Positions 52,521 to 60,812 of a stretch of 64,000 nucleotides of DNA are shown here, piece after piece. Source of the stretch: Aliagarivorans marinus DSM 23064 (lineage in GTDB: Bacteria > Pseudomonadota > Gammaproteobacteria > Enterobacterales > Celerinatantimonadaceae); the NCBI RefSeq assembly GCF_000429485.1, contig NZ_AUBY01000022.1, forward strand, positions 18,386-82,385, in the 5' to 3' direction. The position numbers were made by a program, and so were the translations under genes. Within the stretch, counting starts at the first letter, position 1. Every line of letters begins with the position of its first letter. Under the pieces are notes generated by a model that worked only from the letters and a program-made list of their open reading frames with translations, was not told where the DNA came from and did no database searches.

Positions 52521-52988
52521 ATGCAAGGTGATACACAAGTCATCGATGCCCTGAACCGGCTGTTGATGAACGAACTGACTGCGATGGATCAGTATTTTAT
52601 TCACTCGCGCATGTACGAAGATTGGGGCTTTAACAAGCTCTATGAACGGATTGACCATGAGTTCGACGATGAAAAGCAGCACGCCTCGATGCTGATTCAG
52701 CGCATTCTGTTTTTGGAAGGCACTCCCGATCTCAGTAAGCGCGAGCCGCTGCGCGTTGGTAAAGACGTGCCCAGCATGTTGGAGAACGACCTTAAAGTAG
52801 AGTACGAGGTTGATCAACTGCTTAAAGAGACCATGGCCCTGTGCGAGAGCAAGAGCGATTTTGTTACCCGTCAGATGTTGCAAACCCTGATCGATGAAAC
52901 CGAAATGGACCATGCCTATTGGCTGGAGCAGCAGCTAGGCTTAATCGATAAGATGGGGCTGGAGAACTATCTGCAAACGCAGATATAG
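52521..52988 (+). CDS. bfr: Bacterioferritin, ferroxidase subunit type
   Basis: Subunit of 155 residues starting two bases after the previous stop. Glu18, Tyr25, Glu51, His54 and Glu94 are present, and an ExxH pair (Glu128, His131, one residue later than in E. coli) completes the di-iron site. Position 52, the heme-axial Met, is Lys, so it cannot bind heme in the usual two-fold site. It therefore complements the upstream subunit. GAGG/GGGAG precedes the start. Ends before a terminator-like hairpin. Confidence 0.92.
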   Translation: MQGDTQVIDALNRLLMNELTAMDQYFIHSRMYEDWGFNKLYERIDHEFDDEKQHASMLIQRILFLEGTPDLSKREPLRVGKDVPSMLENDLKVEYEVDQLLKETMALCESKSDFVTRQMLQTLIDETEMDHAYWLEQQLGLIDKMGLENYLQTQI

Positions 52989-53009
52989 CCAGCACCAAGC
53001 GAGCCGTTT

Positions 53010-53040
53010 AAAGTGGTGGCCTATAGGGTCGCCACTTTTT
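53010..53040 (+). terminator. Intrinsic terminator of the bacterioferritin operon
   Basis: AAAGTGG pairs with CCACTTT around an internal GC-rich loop and is followed by TTG after five T. Confidence 0.7.
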
Positions 53041-53109
53041 GTTTCCGCCGTTTCTGGGAATGGATTTGTCGTGTTGAACGGCCTGCACCGCGTATAAGGA
53101 GAGAAAATT

Positions 53110-53703
53110 ATGCATAAGGGTGTTACTAGCGCATTGGTCGCGTTGCTGGTGTTTGTCGTTACGCCGCTGGCTATCGCTGATGCTGATCAGCCGCCTCTCA
53201 TTAGCAAAGCCGCCACCGAGCAGTGGTTACAGGCCTCTCGGCAAATTGCCGACGCAGAGCTGATGCCAACGGATCTGGACTGGCCACTCACTTTAGACCG
53301 GCAGGAACTGATGGATGCCGCCGAGCAGTTGCTCAGCGAAGCTGGGGTATGGCAAGACCTGCAGGATATGCTGGCGCAACATAATATGACCTTTGGCGAA
53401 TGGCTGGCCTACAGCTTTCGTTTGGGCGTAGCCGGCGTCGCTGATGCAATGCAAGAGCAGCTGCCAACACTGATCGAGCAGGTGCAGTCGGTATTAGATA
53501 TGCTGCGCTCAGGCATGCTGGAGCTGCCCGATCAGGACTTGGTCAAGCAGATGGAGATGTCGGTGTTGTTGATGGAGCAAGCCGAGCAGGTAAGCGAGCA
53601 GGAGTTGGCAGTATATCGCGAGTTTAAGCCACGGTTTGAGGCCTTAATCAGTGAGTATCCGGCGTGGGCTGAGCTGCTCGACGCCGCGCCGGATGAGCTG
53701 TAA
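53110..53703 (+). CDS. Hypothetical exported helical protein
   Basis: Protein of 197 residues with a signal peptide ending near LAIADA. The mature part is acidic and helical, rich in Glu, Gln, Leu and Met (for example LMDAAEQLLSEAG, LLMEQAEQVSEQEL). AAGGAG precedes the ATG by 7-8 bases. No family recognised. It sits between the bacterioferritin pair and the UDG-like gene without evident link; the glycosylase gene follows after 15 bases and may be co-transcribed. Confidence 0.72.
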   Translation: MHKGVTSALVALLVFVVTPLAIADADQPPLISKAATEQWLQASRQIADAELMPTDLDWPLTLDRQELMDAAEQLLSEAGVWQDLQDMLAQHNMTFGEWLAYSFRLGVAGVADAMQEQLPTLIEQVQSVLDMLRSGMLELPDQDLVKQMEMSVLLMEQAEQVSEQELAVYREFKPRFEALISEYPAWAELLDAAPDEL

Positions 53704-53718
53704 CTCAGGTTAGTCGGT

Positions 53719-54327
53719 GTGAAGTCAACTGAGATTCCTGTCGAAAGCTTAGATAGCTATCTGAAGCGCTTGCGCGGCTGCAGGCTGTGCCATGAGCAGC
53801 TAGAGCCGCGGCCGGTGGTGCAGGCTTCAAGCAGTGCTCGGCTGTTAATCGTTGGTCAGGCCCCTGGCAGGCGGGTGCACGAAACGGGCATCCCCTGGAA
53901 CGACCCAAGTGGAGATACCCTGCGTCAGTGGCTTGATATCGATAAAGAACGTTTCTACAACGATGGTGAGATAGCTATCGTTCCCTCTGCGTTTTGCTTT
54001 CCCGGCAGCGCCAAAAGCGGCGATCTACCGCCACCAAAACGCTGTGCGCCACAGTGGCATCCGGGGCTACTCGAGCGGATGCCAAACATCACACTCACCC
54101 TACTTATCGGCCAGTATGCACAGGCGTACTATCTCGGTAAGCGCCGTAAGAAGACCCTCACCGAGACGGTTCAACACTTTCGCGAGTATGCAGCAGAGGG
54201 GCTGTGGGTGCTGCCTCATCCGTCGCCGCGCAATCGGCTGTGGCTGAGGCGTAATCCATGGTTCGAGAAGCAGGTGCTGCCCGAGTTGCGGGAAGCGGTT
54301 CACAACACGCTTGCAAGCGAGCTATAG
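53719..54327 (+). CDS. Uracil-DNA glycosylase superfamily protein with Fe-S cysteines
   Basis: Protein of 202 residues from GTG 53719. Cysteines 21, 24, 93 and 109 follow the C-x2-C...C-x15-C pattern of [4Fe-4S] uracil-DNA glycosylases (families 4/5 and UdgX). Motif I is GQAPGRRVHETGIPW and motif II HPSPRNRLW. Probably removes or binds damaged bases in DNA, but the GQAPG variant of the water-activating motif means catalytic specificity is unknown. Its end overlaps the convergent phhB-like gene by six bases. Confidence 0.85.
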   Translation: MKSTEIPVESLDSYLKRLRGCRLCHEQLEPRPVVQASSSARLLIVGQAPGRRVHETGIPWNDPSGDTLRQWLDIDKERFYNDGEIAIVPSAFCFPGSAKSGDLPPPKRCAPQWHPGLLERMPNITLTLLIGQYAQAYYLGKRRKKTLTETVQHFREYAAEGLWVLPHPSPRNRLWLRRNPWFEKQVLPELREAVHNTLASEL

Positions 54328-54615
54328 CTCCAGCTTTTCAATATCCATGGCCAGCGAGATATCTTTAATGGTGACACCGCCGTGGGAGTGGCTAGTGAGC
54401 TCGATCATGACCCGGTTGTAACTGTTGCTCCAATCCGGGTGGTGGTCGTGTTCTTCGGCCAAGATAGCTACCTCGGCCATAAAGGCAAAGGCTTGGCGAA
54501 AATCGCTAAAGCGAAACTCCTTGCTCAGCTTGTTATCGGCATAGGCCCATAGTTCTAGCTCACTCAGCAACTCACTCAGCTCTGCTTGTTCTAATACCCG
54601 AATCTCGTCGTTCAT
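54322..54615 (-). CDS. phhB: Pterin-4a-carbinolamine dehydratase
   Basis: Small enzyme of 97 residues that dehydrates 4a-hydroxy-tetrahydropterin for aromatic amino acid hydroxylases. Active-site pattern EHDHHPDWSNSYNRVMIEL and HSHGGVTIKDISLAM contains the conserved His-His-Pro, Tyr, His and Asp. No phenylalanine hydroxylase gene is in the window. Ends within the convergent UDG-like gene. Confidence 0.93.
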   Translation of the reverse strand: MNDEIRVLEQAELSELLSELELWAYADNKLSKEFRFSDFRQAFAFMAEVAILAEEHDHHPDWSNSYNRVMIELTSHSHGGVTIKDISLAMDIEKLEL

Positions 54616-54693
54616 GGACTCGCTCCTCGTTAGTGATAACGCCAGTTAGCTTGAGTACTTGCTATAGGTGAGAAGTGATCACTCAAATGCTCG

Positions 54694-55629
54694 TCAAGAG
54701 GCCGCTCGCCGCTCGAGAATGCGATTCATTCCTCTTACTATCAACGGTAGCAGATATATGGGTAGCTGCAGCGCACCCATGTAGATGAGGTATTCCACCC
54801 CTAAGAACGCGCCGGTAATGCTGTAGGTGAGCAGCACATTGCGATTGGTGGCGGTAATGGCGGCGGTCATCGCCAGTGCCTTGCCACCGCGACGGTAGAG
54901 CCAGTAGCTCGCGGTGAAGATAGTCAGACACACCCAGCTGGCGACTAACAAATAGTGCCCGGCATCTTGCGGTGACTGGTCAAAGGTCTGGCGAAATGCA
55001 CCCATCAGCCCGAGCGGGAAAAAAAACACCAGCAACATGGTGATCGGCTGCAATTTAGTCAGCGCCTTAGTGAGTAGCTGCTGGGAGACAAAGCGCTGAC
55101 TAAGCAAGCTAATCAGCATTGGCAACACGATAAATATCACTAGCCTTTGCAGGTACAGGCCCATGTCCAGCTGTAGGCTGGCTTCGCCCTGGCGCACATC
55201 GAACAAGGCAGCATTAACTAGCAGAACCGCTGGCATGGTCAAGGTCGAGGCGATGGTCATCGCCATGCAGCGCTGGGCATCGAAGCCAAGCGAGCGCACG
55301 ATGGCTGGGCTAGCGAATAGAGAGCCAGTGGCGCAGGCAGCAGCAATCGCCAAATAGATGCTCGGCTCAACACCGAACAGCCATACGCTGCTTAGCGCCA
55401 AAATAGTGCAACCCAGGCTGTGCCAAAGGGCATAGTTCCAGGTTTGCCAGCGGGCCAAATCACGCACTAAAGTGTTGAGTTTTAGGCTAAGCACCACGCA
55501 AACCATTAGGAAAAACAGTACAGCGGGTAAAGCGGGCAGTAAGCTATTGGAAAAATTAGGAAATAAAAATCCGATGAGCACGCAAGTTGCTAATAATTGG
55601 GCTGAATAACGAGAGATGAATTGCAACAA
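54694..55629 (-). CDS. Bile acid:sodium symporter family (BASS-like) membrane protein
   Basis: Inner-membrane protein of 311 residues with nine to ten helices. The middle crossover AAACATGSLFASPAIVRSLG and the later AMTAAITATNRNVLLTYS resemble the two discontinuous helices of BASS transporters. Substrate unknown; related families move bile acids, pantoate, pyruvate or arsenite. Its divergent neighbour is malate synthase; a link to glyoxylate or organic acid metabolism is only suggestive. Confidence 0.78.
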   Translation of the reverse strand: MLQFISRYSAQLLATCVLIGFLFPNFSNSLLPALPAVLFFLMVCVVLSLKLNTLVRDLARWQTWNYALWHSLGCTILALSSVWLFGVEPSIYLAIAAACATGSLFASPAIVRSLGFDAQRCMAMTIASTLTMPAVLLVNAALFDVRQGEASLQLDMGLYLQRLVIFIVLPMLISLLSQRFVSQQLLTKALTKLQPITMLLVFFFPLGLMGAFRQTFDQSPQDAGHYLLVASWVCLTIFTASYWLYRRGGKALAMTAAITATNRNVLLTYSITGAFLGVEYLIYMGALQLPIYLLPLIVRGMNRILERRAAS

Positions 55630-55859
55630 CGCGAGACTCCTTGGCTTTGTGGCGCAAAACTATCCTATCATGATGGGGCATCAGAATTTTAGTTTTCAAA
55701 CGCGTGTTTGAAATTGGCCCGGGCTCAGTTATAGTCTTTGTACGAACTTTCGCCAACCGCTGACCAAGTTTTCAATTGGCTGCGTAACTGAGTGTCTGGC
55801 CAAGATGAGGCTTGATAGCTTCGCTGAGACGAAGCGATAACAATACAGAGGAAGATGGA

Positions 55860-58064
55860 ATGACTTCGCCTACGACCACCCAAACTGGATATTCACCCCT
55901 TGGTTCCTACCAGATATCCACCGAGCTCTATGAGTTTGTGAACAACGACGTGCTACCCGGCAGCGGTTTGGACAAAGAGGTATTCTGGCCTCAGGTGCTG
56001 CAGTTTATTAGTGATTTTGCCCCAGAAAACCGGGCTCTCCTCAGTGAGCGTGAGCAGCTGCAAAGCCGCATCGATGACTGGCACAAAGCGCACCCCGGCG
56101 CCTTTGATTCAAGCGCCTACAAGAAATTCCTCCATGATATTGGCTATCTGGTGTCACCGCCTGATCAGGTGGAGCTGGCCACCGTTGGCGTTGACCCCGA
56201 GCTGGCGACCTTAGCAGGCCCACAATTGGTGGTGCCGGTGATGAATGCCCGCTATGCGCTGAATGCCGCCAATGCTCGTTGGGGCAGCCTGTACGACGCG
56301 CTTTATGGCACCGATGTGATTGACCAGAGCGATGAGCTGGCTCCCGGTAGCAGCTACAACCCACAACGTGGCCAAGCGGTGATCGCCTATGGCCGCGAGC
56401 TACTCGACGAGTTCTGCCCGCTGACTCACGGTTCCCACGCTGAGGCCGAGTCTTACCAGATCCATCACCAAGGGCTGTTGGTGCACTTGATTGATGGCTC
56501 CAACACCACGCTTATCAACGCCGAGCAGCTCAAAGGCTACCAAGGCGACGCAGAAAAACCGAAAGCCATCTTGCTGCAGCACAACGGCCTGCACATCGAG
56601 CTGCAGTTTGATGACAGCCACCCGATTGGTCGCGATGACCGCGCCGGTATGAAAGACATCGTACTGGAGTCGGCCCTGACCTCTATTATGGACTGTGAAG
56701 ACTCCATCGCCGCGGTGGATGCCAGCGACAAAGTGGCGGTGTACCGTAACTGGTTGGGCTTGATGAAGGGCACGCTCAGCGAGCAGGTGAGCAAGGGTGG
56801 CACCCTGTTTACCCGCAAGTTAAACGATAACCGCCATTATGTGTCGCCGAAGGGGCAGGGCTTTAGCTTAAGTGGCCGTGCGCTGATGTTTGTCAGAAAC
56901 GTTGGCCACCTGATGAGCAGCGATCTTATCTTGGACGCACAAGGTAACGAGGTGCCAGAAGGGCTGCTGGACGCGGTATTCACCAGCCTGATAGCTAAAC
57001 ACGACTTAGTCGGCAACAGCCCGTTCCGCAACTCCCATCAAGGCTCTATCTACATTGTGAAGCCGAAGATGCATGGCCCGGAAGAGGTGCGTTTTAGCAA
57101 CCGCTTGTTCAGTGCGGTGGAAGCGATTCTGGCGCTGCCGGACAACACCATCAAACTCGGGATTATGGATGAGGAGCGCCGTACCAGCGTGAACCTCAAG
57201 GCCTGTATCGATGCCGCGAAGCAGCGGGTAGTGTTTATCAACACCGGCTTCTTGGACCGTACCGGCGATGAGATCCACACTAGTATGCAAGCCGGGCCGA
57301 TGGTGCCCAAGGGCGATATCAAAAATAGTACCTGGATTAAGGCCTATGAGCTGAGTAACGTCGAAGTGGGTCTCGACTGTGGGCTGCATAGCAGAGCACA
57401 GATCGGCAAAGGGATGTGGGCGATGCCCGATCGTATGGCGGAGATGATGACTGCCAAAGTCACTCACCCGCAAAGTGGCGCGAATACCGCTTGGGTACCG
57501 TCGCCTACCGCTGCCACCTTGCATGCCATCCACTACCACAAAGTCAAGGTATCGAGCATTCAAAAGGCGATGCTGGCCAATCTTGGAGAGCAAAGCTCCG
57601 CCCGCTTGAGCGACCTGCTGCAACCGCCTTTGGCGGCACAGACCGACTGGAGCGAACAACAGTTGATTGCCGAGCTGGACAATAACATTCAGGGCATCCT
57701 CGGCTACGTGGTGCGCTGGGTGGAGCAAGGCGTAGGCTGCTCCAAGGTACCGGATATTAACGGTGTGGGGCTGATGGAAGACCGCGCCACGCTGCGGATC
57801 TCCAGCCAGCATATTGCCAATTGGTTGTTGCACGGGGTGGTCAGCGTGCAGCTGGTCAAGCAACGTTTCGCTGAGATTGCCAAGCTGGTGGATCAGCAGA
57901 ACCAAGGCGACCCAAGCTATCGCAGCATGGCCGATAAGCTTGAGCAGAGCCACGCCTACCAAGCAGCCTTGGATCTAGTGTTTAAAGGCTGCGAGCAGCC
58001 CTCCGGCTATACCGAGCCTTTGCTGCATGCCTGGCGCCGACGCTATAAGCAAGACATCGCTTAA
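55860..58064 (+). CDS. glcB: Malate synthase G
   Basis: Cytoplasmic enzyme of 734 residues (E. coli GlcB 723) from ATG 55860, preceded by GAGGAAG. Condenses glyoxylate with acetyl-CoA to malate in glyoxylate and glycolate use. Recognised by NARYALNAANARWGSLYDAL, EDSIAAVDASDKVAVYRNWL, GRALMFVRNVGHLM, KMHGPEEV, LGIMDEERRTS and NTGFLDRTGDEIHTSM (catalytic region), and a Cys in LKACIDAAKQ. A terminator follows. No isocitrate lyase or glycolate oxidase gene is adjacent. Confidence 0.96.
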   Translation: MTSPTTTQTGYSPLGSYQISTELYEFVNNDVLPGSGLDKEVFWPQVLQFISDFAPENRALLSEREQLQSRIDDWHKAHPGAFDSSAYKKFLHDIGYLVSPPDQVELATVGVDPELATLAGPQLVVPVMNARYALNAANARWGSLYDALYGTDVIDQSDELAPGSSYNPQRGQAVIAYGRELLDEFCPLTHGSHAEAESYQIHHQGLLVHLIDGSNTTLINAEQLKGYQGDAEKPKAILLQHNGLHIELQFDDSHPIGRDDRAGMKDIVLESALTSIMDCEDSIAAVDASDKVAVYRNWLGLMKGTLSEQVSKGGTLFTRKLNDNRHYVSPKGQGFSLSGRALMFVRNVGHLMSSDLILDAQGNEVPEGLLDAVFTSLIAKHDLVGNSPFRNSHQGSIYIVKPKMHGPEEVRFSNRLFSAVEAILALPDNTIKLGIMDEERRTSVNLKACIDAAKQRVVFINTGFLDRTGDEIHTSMQAGPMVPKGDIKNSTWIKAYELSNVEVGLDCGLHSRAQIGKGMWAMPDRMAEMMTAKVTHPQSGANTAWVPSPTAATLHAIHYHKVKVSSIQKAMLANLGEQSSARLSDLLQPPLAAQTDWSEQQLIAELDNNIQGILGYVVRWVEQGVGCSKVPDINGVGLMEDRATLRISSQHIANWLLHGVVSVQLVKQRFAEIAKLVDQQNQGDPSYRSMADKLEQSHAYQAALDLVFKGCEQPSGYTEPLLHAWRRRYKQDIA

Positions 58065-58080
58065 GAACTAAAGCTAAAAA

Positions 58081-58100
58081 CTCCCGAAAGGGAGTTTTTT
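58081..58100 (+). terminator. Intrinsic terminator of malate synthase gene
   Basis: CTCCC-GAAA-GGGAG hairpin with a GNRA loop, flanked by AAAAA and followed by six T. Confidence 0.92.
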
Positions 58101-58142
58101 GTTGGTACCATAATGGCACCAACAACACTAGACGGACTTCCC

Positions 58143-58499
58143 ATGTTTGACTCTCAGCTTCAGCGTATTCAAGGCAATCAATTCTGGCTAAGGCCCTTAG
58201 GCTTGTTGCTTGGGGCTGTGGGCTTGGTGTTGATGTCGGTGAGTTTGTTGCGTTTTAGCGCATCGAGCGACGCGCAGCTGCTGAGTGGTTTGTTGGCCTT
58301 GTTATGGGGCGCCATGCTCTATCTGCTATGCAGCTACTCGGCGCAACAGCCACATCTTCCTGCTAAGGCGTCGTGGTTCTCACGTATCAAGTTCAAGCTT
58401 AAGCGTTTGGTGTTCAATACCATGGGGCTGATAGTGCTGTTGATTGCCTTGGCCAGTGTGTTGCTTAGCCTGCGCTTAGCCAGGCTGTTTTTGCTTTAG
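58143..58499 (+). CDS. Small hypothetical membrane protein
   Basis: Protein of 118 residues with two or three hydrophobic helices (about 19-38, 45-64 and 90-115; LGLLLGAVGLVLMSVSLL and TMGLIVLLIALASVLLSL). ACGGA upstream is a weak ribosome site; an earlier ATG at 58113 lies too close to the terminator. Convergent with the hmuV gene, separated by six bases. No family recognised. Confidence 0.6.
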   Translation: MFDSQLQRIQGNQFWLRPLGLLLGAVGLVLMSVSLLRFSASSDAQLLSGLLALLWGAMLYLLCSYSAQQPHLPAKASWFSRIKFKLKRLVFNTMGLIVLLIALASVLLSLRLARLFLL

Positions 58500-58505
58500 C
58501 CTTAG

Positions 58506-59297
58506 TTAAAGGACGATCGGCTGCTGACTGTCGCTGTGTTCAATAATGGTGGCGGGGTAGTCGAAGGCCTTGGCAATGTTCTCTTTGCTCAGCACTTGCT
58601 TAGCGTTGCCATCGGCAATCACCTTGGGTGGCGCTAGCAGCACCAGTCGCTGACAATAACGGGCCGCCAAGTTCAAATCGTGTACCACGCTCACCACACA
58701 ACCGCCCTCGCTGGCAATTCGGTTGGCATCTTCCATCAGCATCTGACGATGGCTTAAATCTAAGGAGCTGGTGGCCTCATCCAATAGCAAAATGCGCTTT
58801 GATTCGGGCACGCTGGCCAGCTGAGCGGTGACGCGCGCGTAGTGAACCCGCTGCTGCTCGCCGCCAGATAGCTGGGGATAGCTGCGCTCGCGTAGCTGCC
58901 ACATATCGACCACTTGCAAACGCTCGCGGATCAGTTGGCGTTGTTGCTTCAGCGACAAGGTTGAGTGCAGCAGTCCCAAGCCAACCACTTCGCTAACGCT
59001 AAAGTGGAAGTTAAGCTGTGAGCGCTGAGGCAAAATGGCCATATGGCGGCTTAGCTCGGGGAGCGACCAATCCTGCTGGGCACGACCATGGATGGCTACC
59101 GACCCTGATTTAGCCTGCAGCTCGCCGCCAATCAGACGAATCAACGAGCTCTTACCTGCACCGTTCGGGCCGAGTAGCGCGCAATGCTGCCCCGCATGAA
59201 ACTGCAGCTGGCAGGCTTCGACAATGGTCTTACCGGCCATTGTCAGCTCAATCTGGTCCAGTGAGATAGCTGCGTTAGTTAGGGTGTCACGTTGCAT
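58506..59297 (-). CDS. hmuV: Heme ABC transporter ATPase HmuV
   Basis: ATPase of 263 residues: Walker A GPNGAGKSSLIR near 43, signature LSGGEQQRVHYARV, Walker B ILLLDEATSS with the following LDLSHRQ, and switch His in VVHDLNLAARY. The sequence style is that of HmuV/FecE-type importers. Four bases from the permease gene. Would import heme from the periplasm together with HmuU and a binding protein that is not encoded here. Confidence 0.88.
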   Translation of the reverse strand: MQRDTLTNAAISLDQIELTMAGKTIVEACQLQFHAGQHCALLGPNGAGKSSLIRLIGGELQAKSGSVAIHGRAQQDWSLPELSRHMAILPQRSQLNFHFSVSEVVGLGLLHSTLSLKQQRQLIRERLQVVDMWQLRERSYPQLSGGEQQRVHYARVTAQLASVPESKRILLLDEATSSLDLSHRQMLMEDANRIASEGGCVVSVVHDLNLAARYCQRLVLLAPPKVIADGNAKQVLSKENIAKAFDYPATIIEHSDSQQPIVL

Positions 59298-59301
59298 AGG
59301 G

Positions 59302-60324
59302 CTAGCTCAGATGTTGGCGCTGACGTAGCAGCAAGTACAGGAAGAAGGGGGCACCGATCAAGGCGGTGACCACACCAATCGGCAGTTGGGCGGGGGCGAC
59401 GATACTGCGGGCAATTAAGTCGGCAAACAACAGCAAGCAAGCGCCGCCCAAGGCGCTTAGTGGCAATAAGCGTTGGTGACCAGGCCCCAACATCAACCTC
59501 AAGATATGTGGCACCACCAAGCCGACGAAGCCGATAAGCCCGGTGATGGCAACGGCAATCGCCACCGCAAACGCACAACACAAAATAAGCTGGCGCTTCA
59601 ACGCTTGTACATCAACCCCGCTGTAACGTGCTTCGGCCTCGCCAAGCAACAGCACATCTAAGGTGCGGCGATGTTTGTAGCTAAGGGCGGCGATGACTGC
59701 GCAAGCCCCCCATGCCAGCTGCACCTGCCCCCAACTGTGGCGCGACAAGGTCCCCATTTGCCATAGGCTAAGTTGGCGCAAGGTCTGGTCATCGCTGAGG
59801 TAACTGAGCAGGCTAATCAAGGCGCCGCTAATCGCGCTGATGGCGATACCCGCCAGCAGTAGCATCACCACCGAAGTGCCGGTGTCGCTGCGGGTGGCGA
59901 GGCGATAAACCAATAGGGTGGCGCTGATCCCACCGACAAAGGCCATCAGCGGTACACCAAGGGTTTCTAGCCAAGGCCAGGCAGGGAGTAGGCTCAACCC
60001 GGCCATAGCCAGCGCGGCACCGGCTGCACTGCCACCGGAGATCCCAATGATTGCCGGATCGGCCAAGGGATTGCGAAACAAGCCCTGCATTAGCGCGCCA
60101 GCTAAGGCCAGTAAGGCCCCGATGGCGATGGTAAGCAGCATGCGTGGCAGGCGCAGTTGCCAGATAATCATTGAGGCAGCCGCTTGCTCGCCGGTTATTG
60201 CCTGCCAGAGCATCTGCCAGTTGTGGGTCACAGGTCCGCTTGCCAAAGACACTAGGCTAAGTAGCGCAGTGAGGCCCAAGGCAAAACACAGAGGCAATAA
60301 AAGGGATGAACGAGTGTGCAGCAA
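59302..60324 (-). CDS. hmuU: Heme ABC transporter permease HmuU
   Basis: FecCD-family permease of 340 residues with about ten helices. Signature segments: ALAGALMQGLFRNPLADPAI, IGISGGSAAGAALAM, GLIGFVGLVVPHILR and LLPLSALGGACLLLFADLIA. Works with HmuV. The usual HmuT binding protein and outer-membrane receptor are absent on either side. Upstream lies a possible Fur box and the candidate sRNA. Confidence 0.86.
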   Translation of the reverse strand: MLHTRSSLLLPLCFALGLTALLSLVSLASGPVTHNWQMLWQAITGEQAAASMIIWQLRLPRMLLTIAIGALLALAGALMQGLFRNPLADPAIIGISGGSAAGAALAMAGLSLLPAWPWLETLGVPLMAFVGGISATLLVYRLATRSDTGTSVVMLLLAGIAISAISGALISLLSYLSDDQTLRQLSLWQMGTLSRHSWGQVQLAWGACAVIAALSYKHRRTLDVLLLGEAEARYSGVDVQALKRQLILCCAFAVAIAVAITGLIGFVGLVVPHILRLMLGPGHQRLLPLSALGGACLLLFADLIARSIVAPAQLPIGVVTALIGAPFFLYLLLRQRQHLS

Positions 60325-60452
60325 GCGTTGCGTCCTTGGCGTTGATCGCAGGTAACTAAAGGCAAGGATAATAACAGGTGTGGTCAGGTCTTTGAAATCA
60401 GCAGCTTAATCGAATTCATTTGTAGATTTGATGGCATCCTTAAAATCTAAAT

Positions 60453-60470
60453 AAAAATGATTTGCATTTG
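60453..60470. promoter_or_regulatory. Possible Fur box
   Basis: AAAAATGATTTGCATTTG contains AAATGA...TGCATTT inverted symmetry close to the Fur consensus half AATGAT. It lies between the divergent heme-transport genes and the candidate sRNA, where iron control would be expected. The match is moderate. Confidence 0.4.
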
Positions 60471-60489
60471 CGTTGGTTTGGGTTAAGCT

Positions 60490-60643
60490 TAAGTCATTGC
60501 TTCGGGACGCGTGTTTGCCCAGGGCAATGGACTGTCCCACTAGGCTGCTGCCAAGGACGACAGTACTCTCTCCACACTCAGCACAGCTGAATTTATGACT
60601 TATTTGTCATCCAGTACGCCCTTGATTCAAGGGCGTTTTTTTT
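60490..60643 (+). ncRNA. Candidate small RNA (about 150 nt) with orphan terminator
   Basis: The strong terminator CGCCCTTG-ATT-CAAGGGCG plus eight T (60617-60643) faces the plus strand, yet no plus-strand gene lies upstream before the minus-strand hmuU. The preceding 120 bases fold into hairpins (GGGAC/GTCCC enclosing TTGCC/GGCAA; TCAGC-ACA-GCTGA; ATGAC/GTCAT) with AT-rich TTATTTG before the terminator, suitable for Hfq. A possible promoter TTGCAT (60462) with TAAGCT (60484) overlaps the Fur-like box. 5' end uncertain. Confidence 0.55.
60617..60643 (+). terminator. Orphan intrinsic terminator
   Basis: 8-bp perfect GC-rich stem CGCCCTTG/CAAGGGCG, loop ATT, then eight T. It ends a plus-strand transcript for which no protein gene is visible. 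Confidence 0.92.
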
Positions 60644-60716
60644 GCCTTGGCTTCCTATAAATATAGTTAGCGCTCATCTCATTCAACGCGAAGATAACAA
60701 TGCAGCAGTCGCTGCT

Positions 60717-60728
60717 ATGTTGTAACAT
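60717..60728. promoter_or_regulatory. Zur box
   Basis: ATGTTGTAACAT is a palindrome matching the core of gammaproteobacterial Zur operators (TGTTATAACA-type). It lies 85 bp before the zur start, so zinc-dependent autoregulation is likely. Confidence 0.7.
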
Positions 60729-60812
60729 CACTGAAAACCCGCTCCGAACTGCGCGAACAGACTTTGTGAACGCCACATCAAGGAGCGGCCAGCATCAGCA
60801 CTAGGGGGCGTT

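Larger units (their letters stand above)
60325..60812. other. Intergenic region, 488 bp, between hmuU and zur
   Basis: Divergent regulatory region. It contains a Fur-like inverted sequence near 60453-60470, a plus-strand transcript candidate ended by a strong terminator at 60643, and a perfect ATGTTGTAACAT Zur-type box at 60717-60728. A 23-codon frame from ATG 60527 lies inside the candidate RNA. Confidence 0.6.

Noticed and set aside
57006..57962. 318-codon minus-strand open frame within malate synthase
   Set aside because: Antisense shadow of a highly conserved gene; composition rich in His, Arg and Gln, no family motif or start signal.
60527..60598. Possible 23-codon leader peptide inside the candidate sRNA
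   Set aside because: AGGG is only two bases before the ATG, too close for normal initiation; kept as an alternative explanation only.
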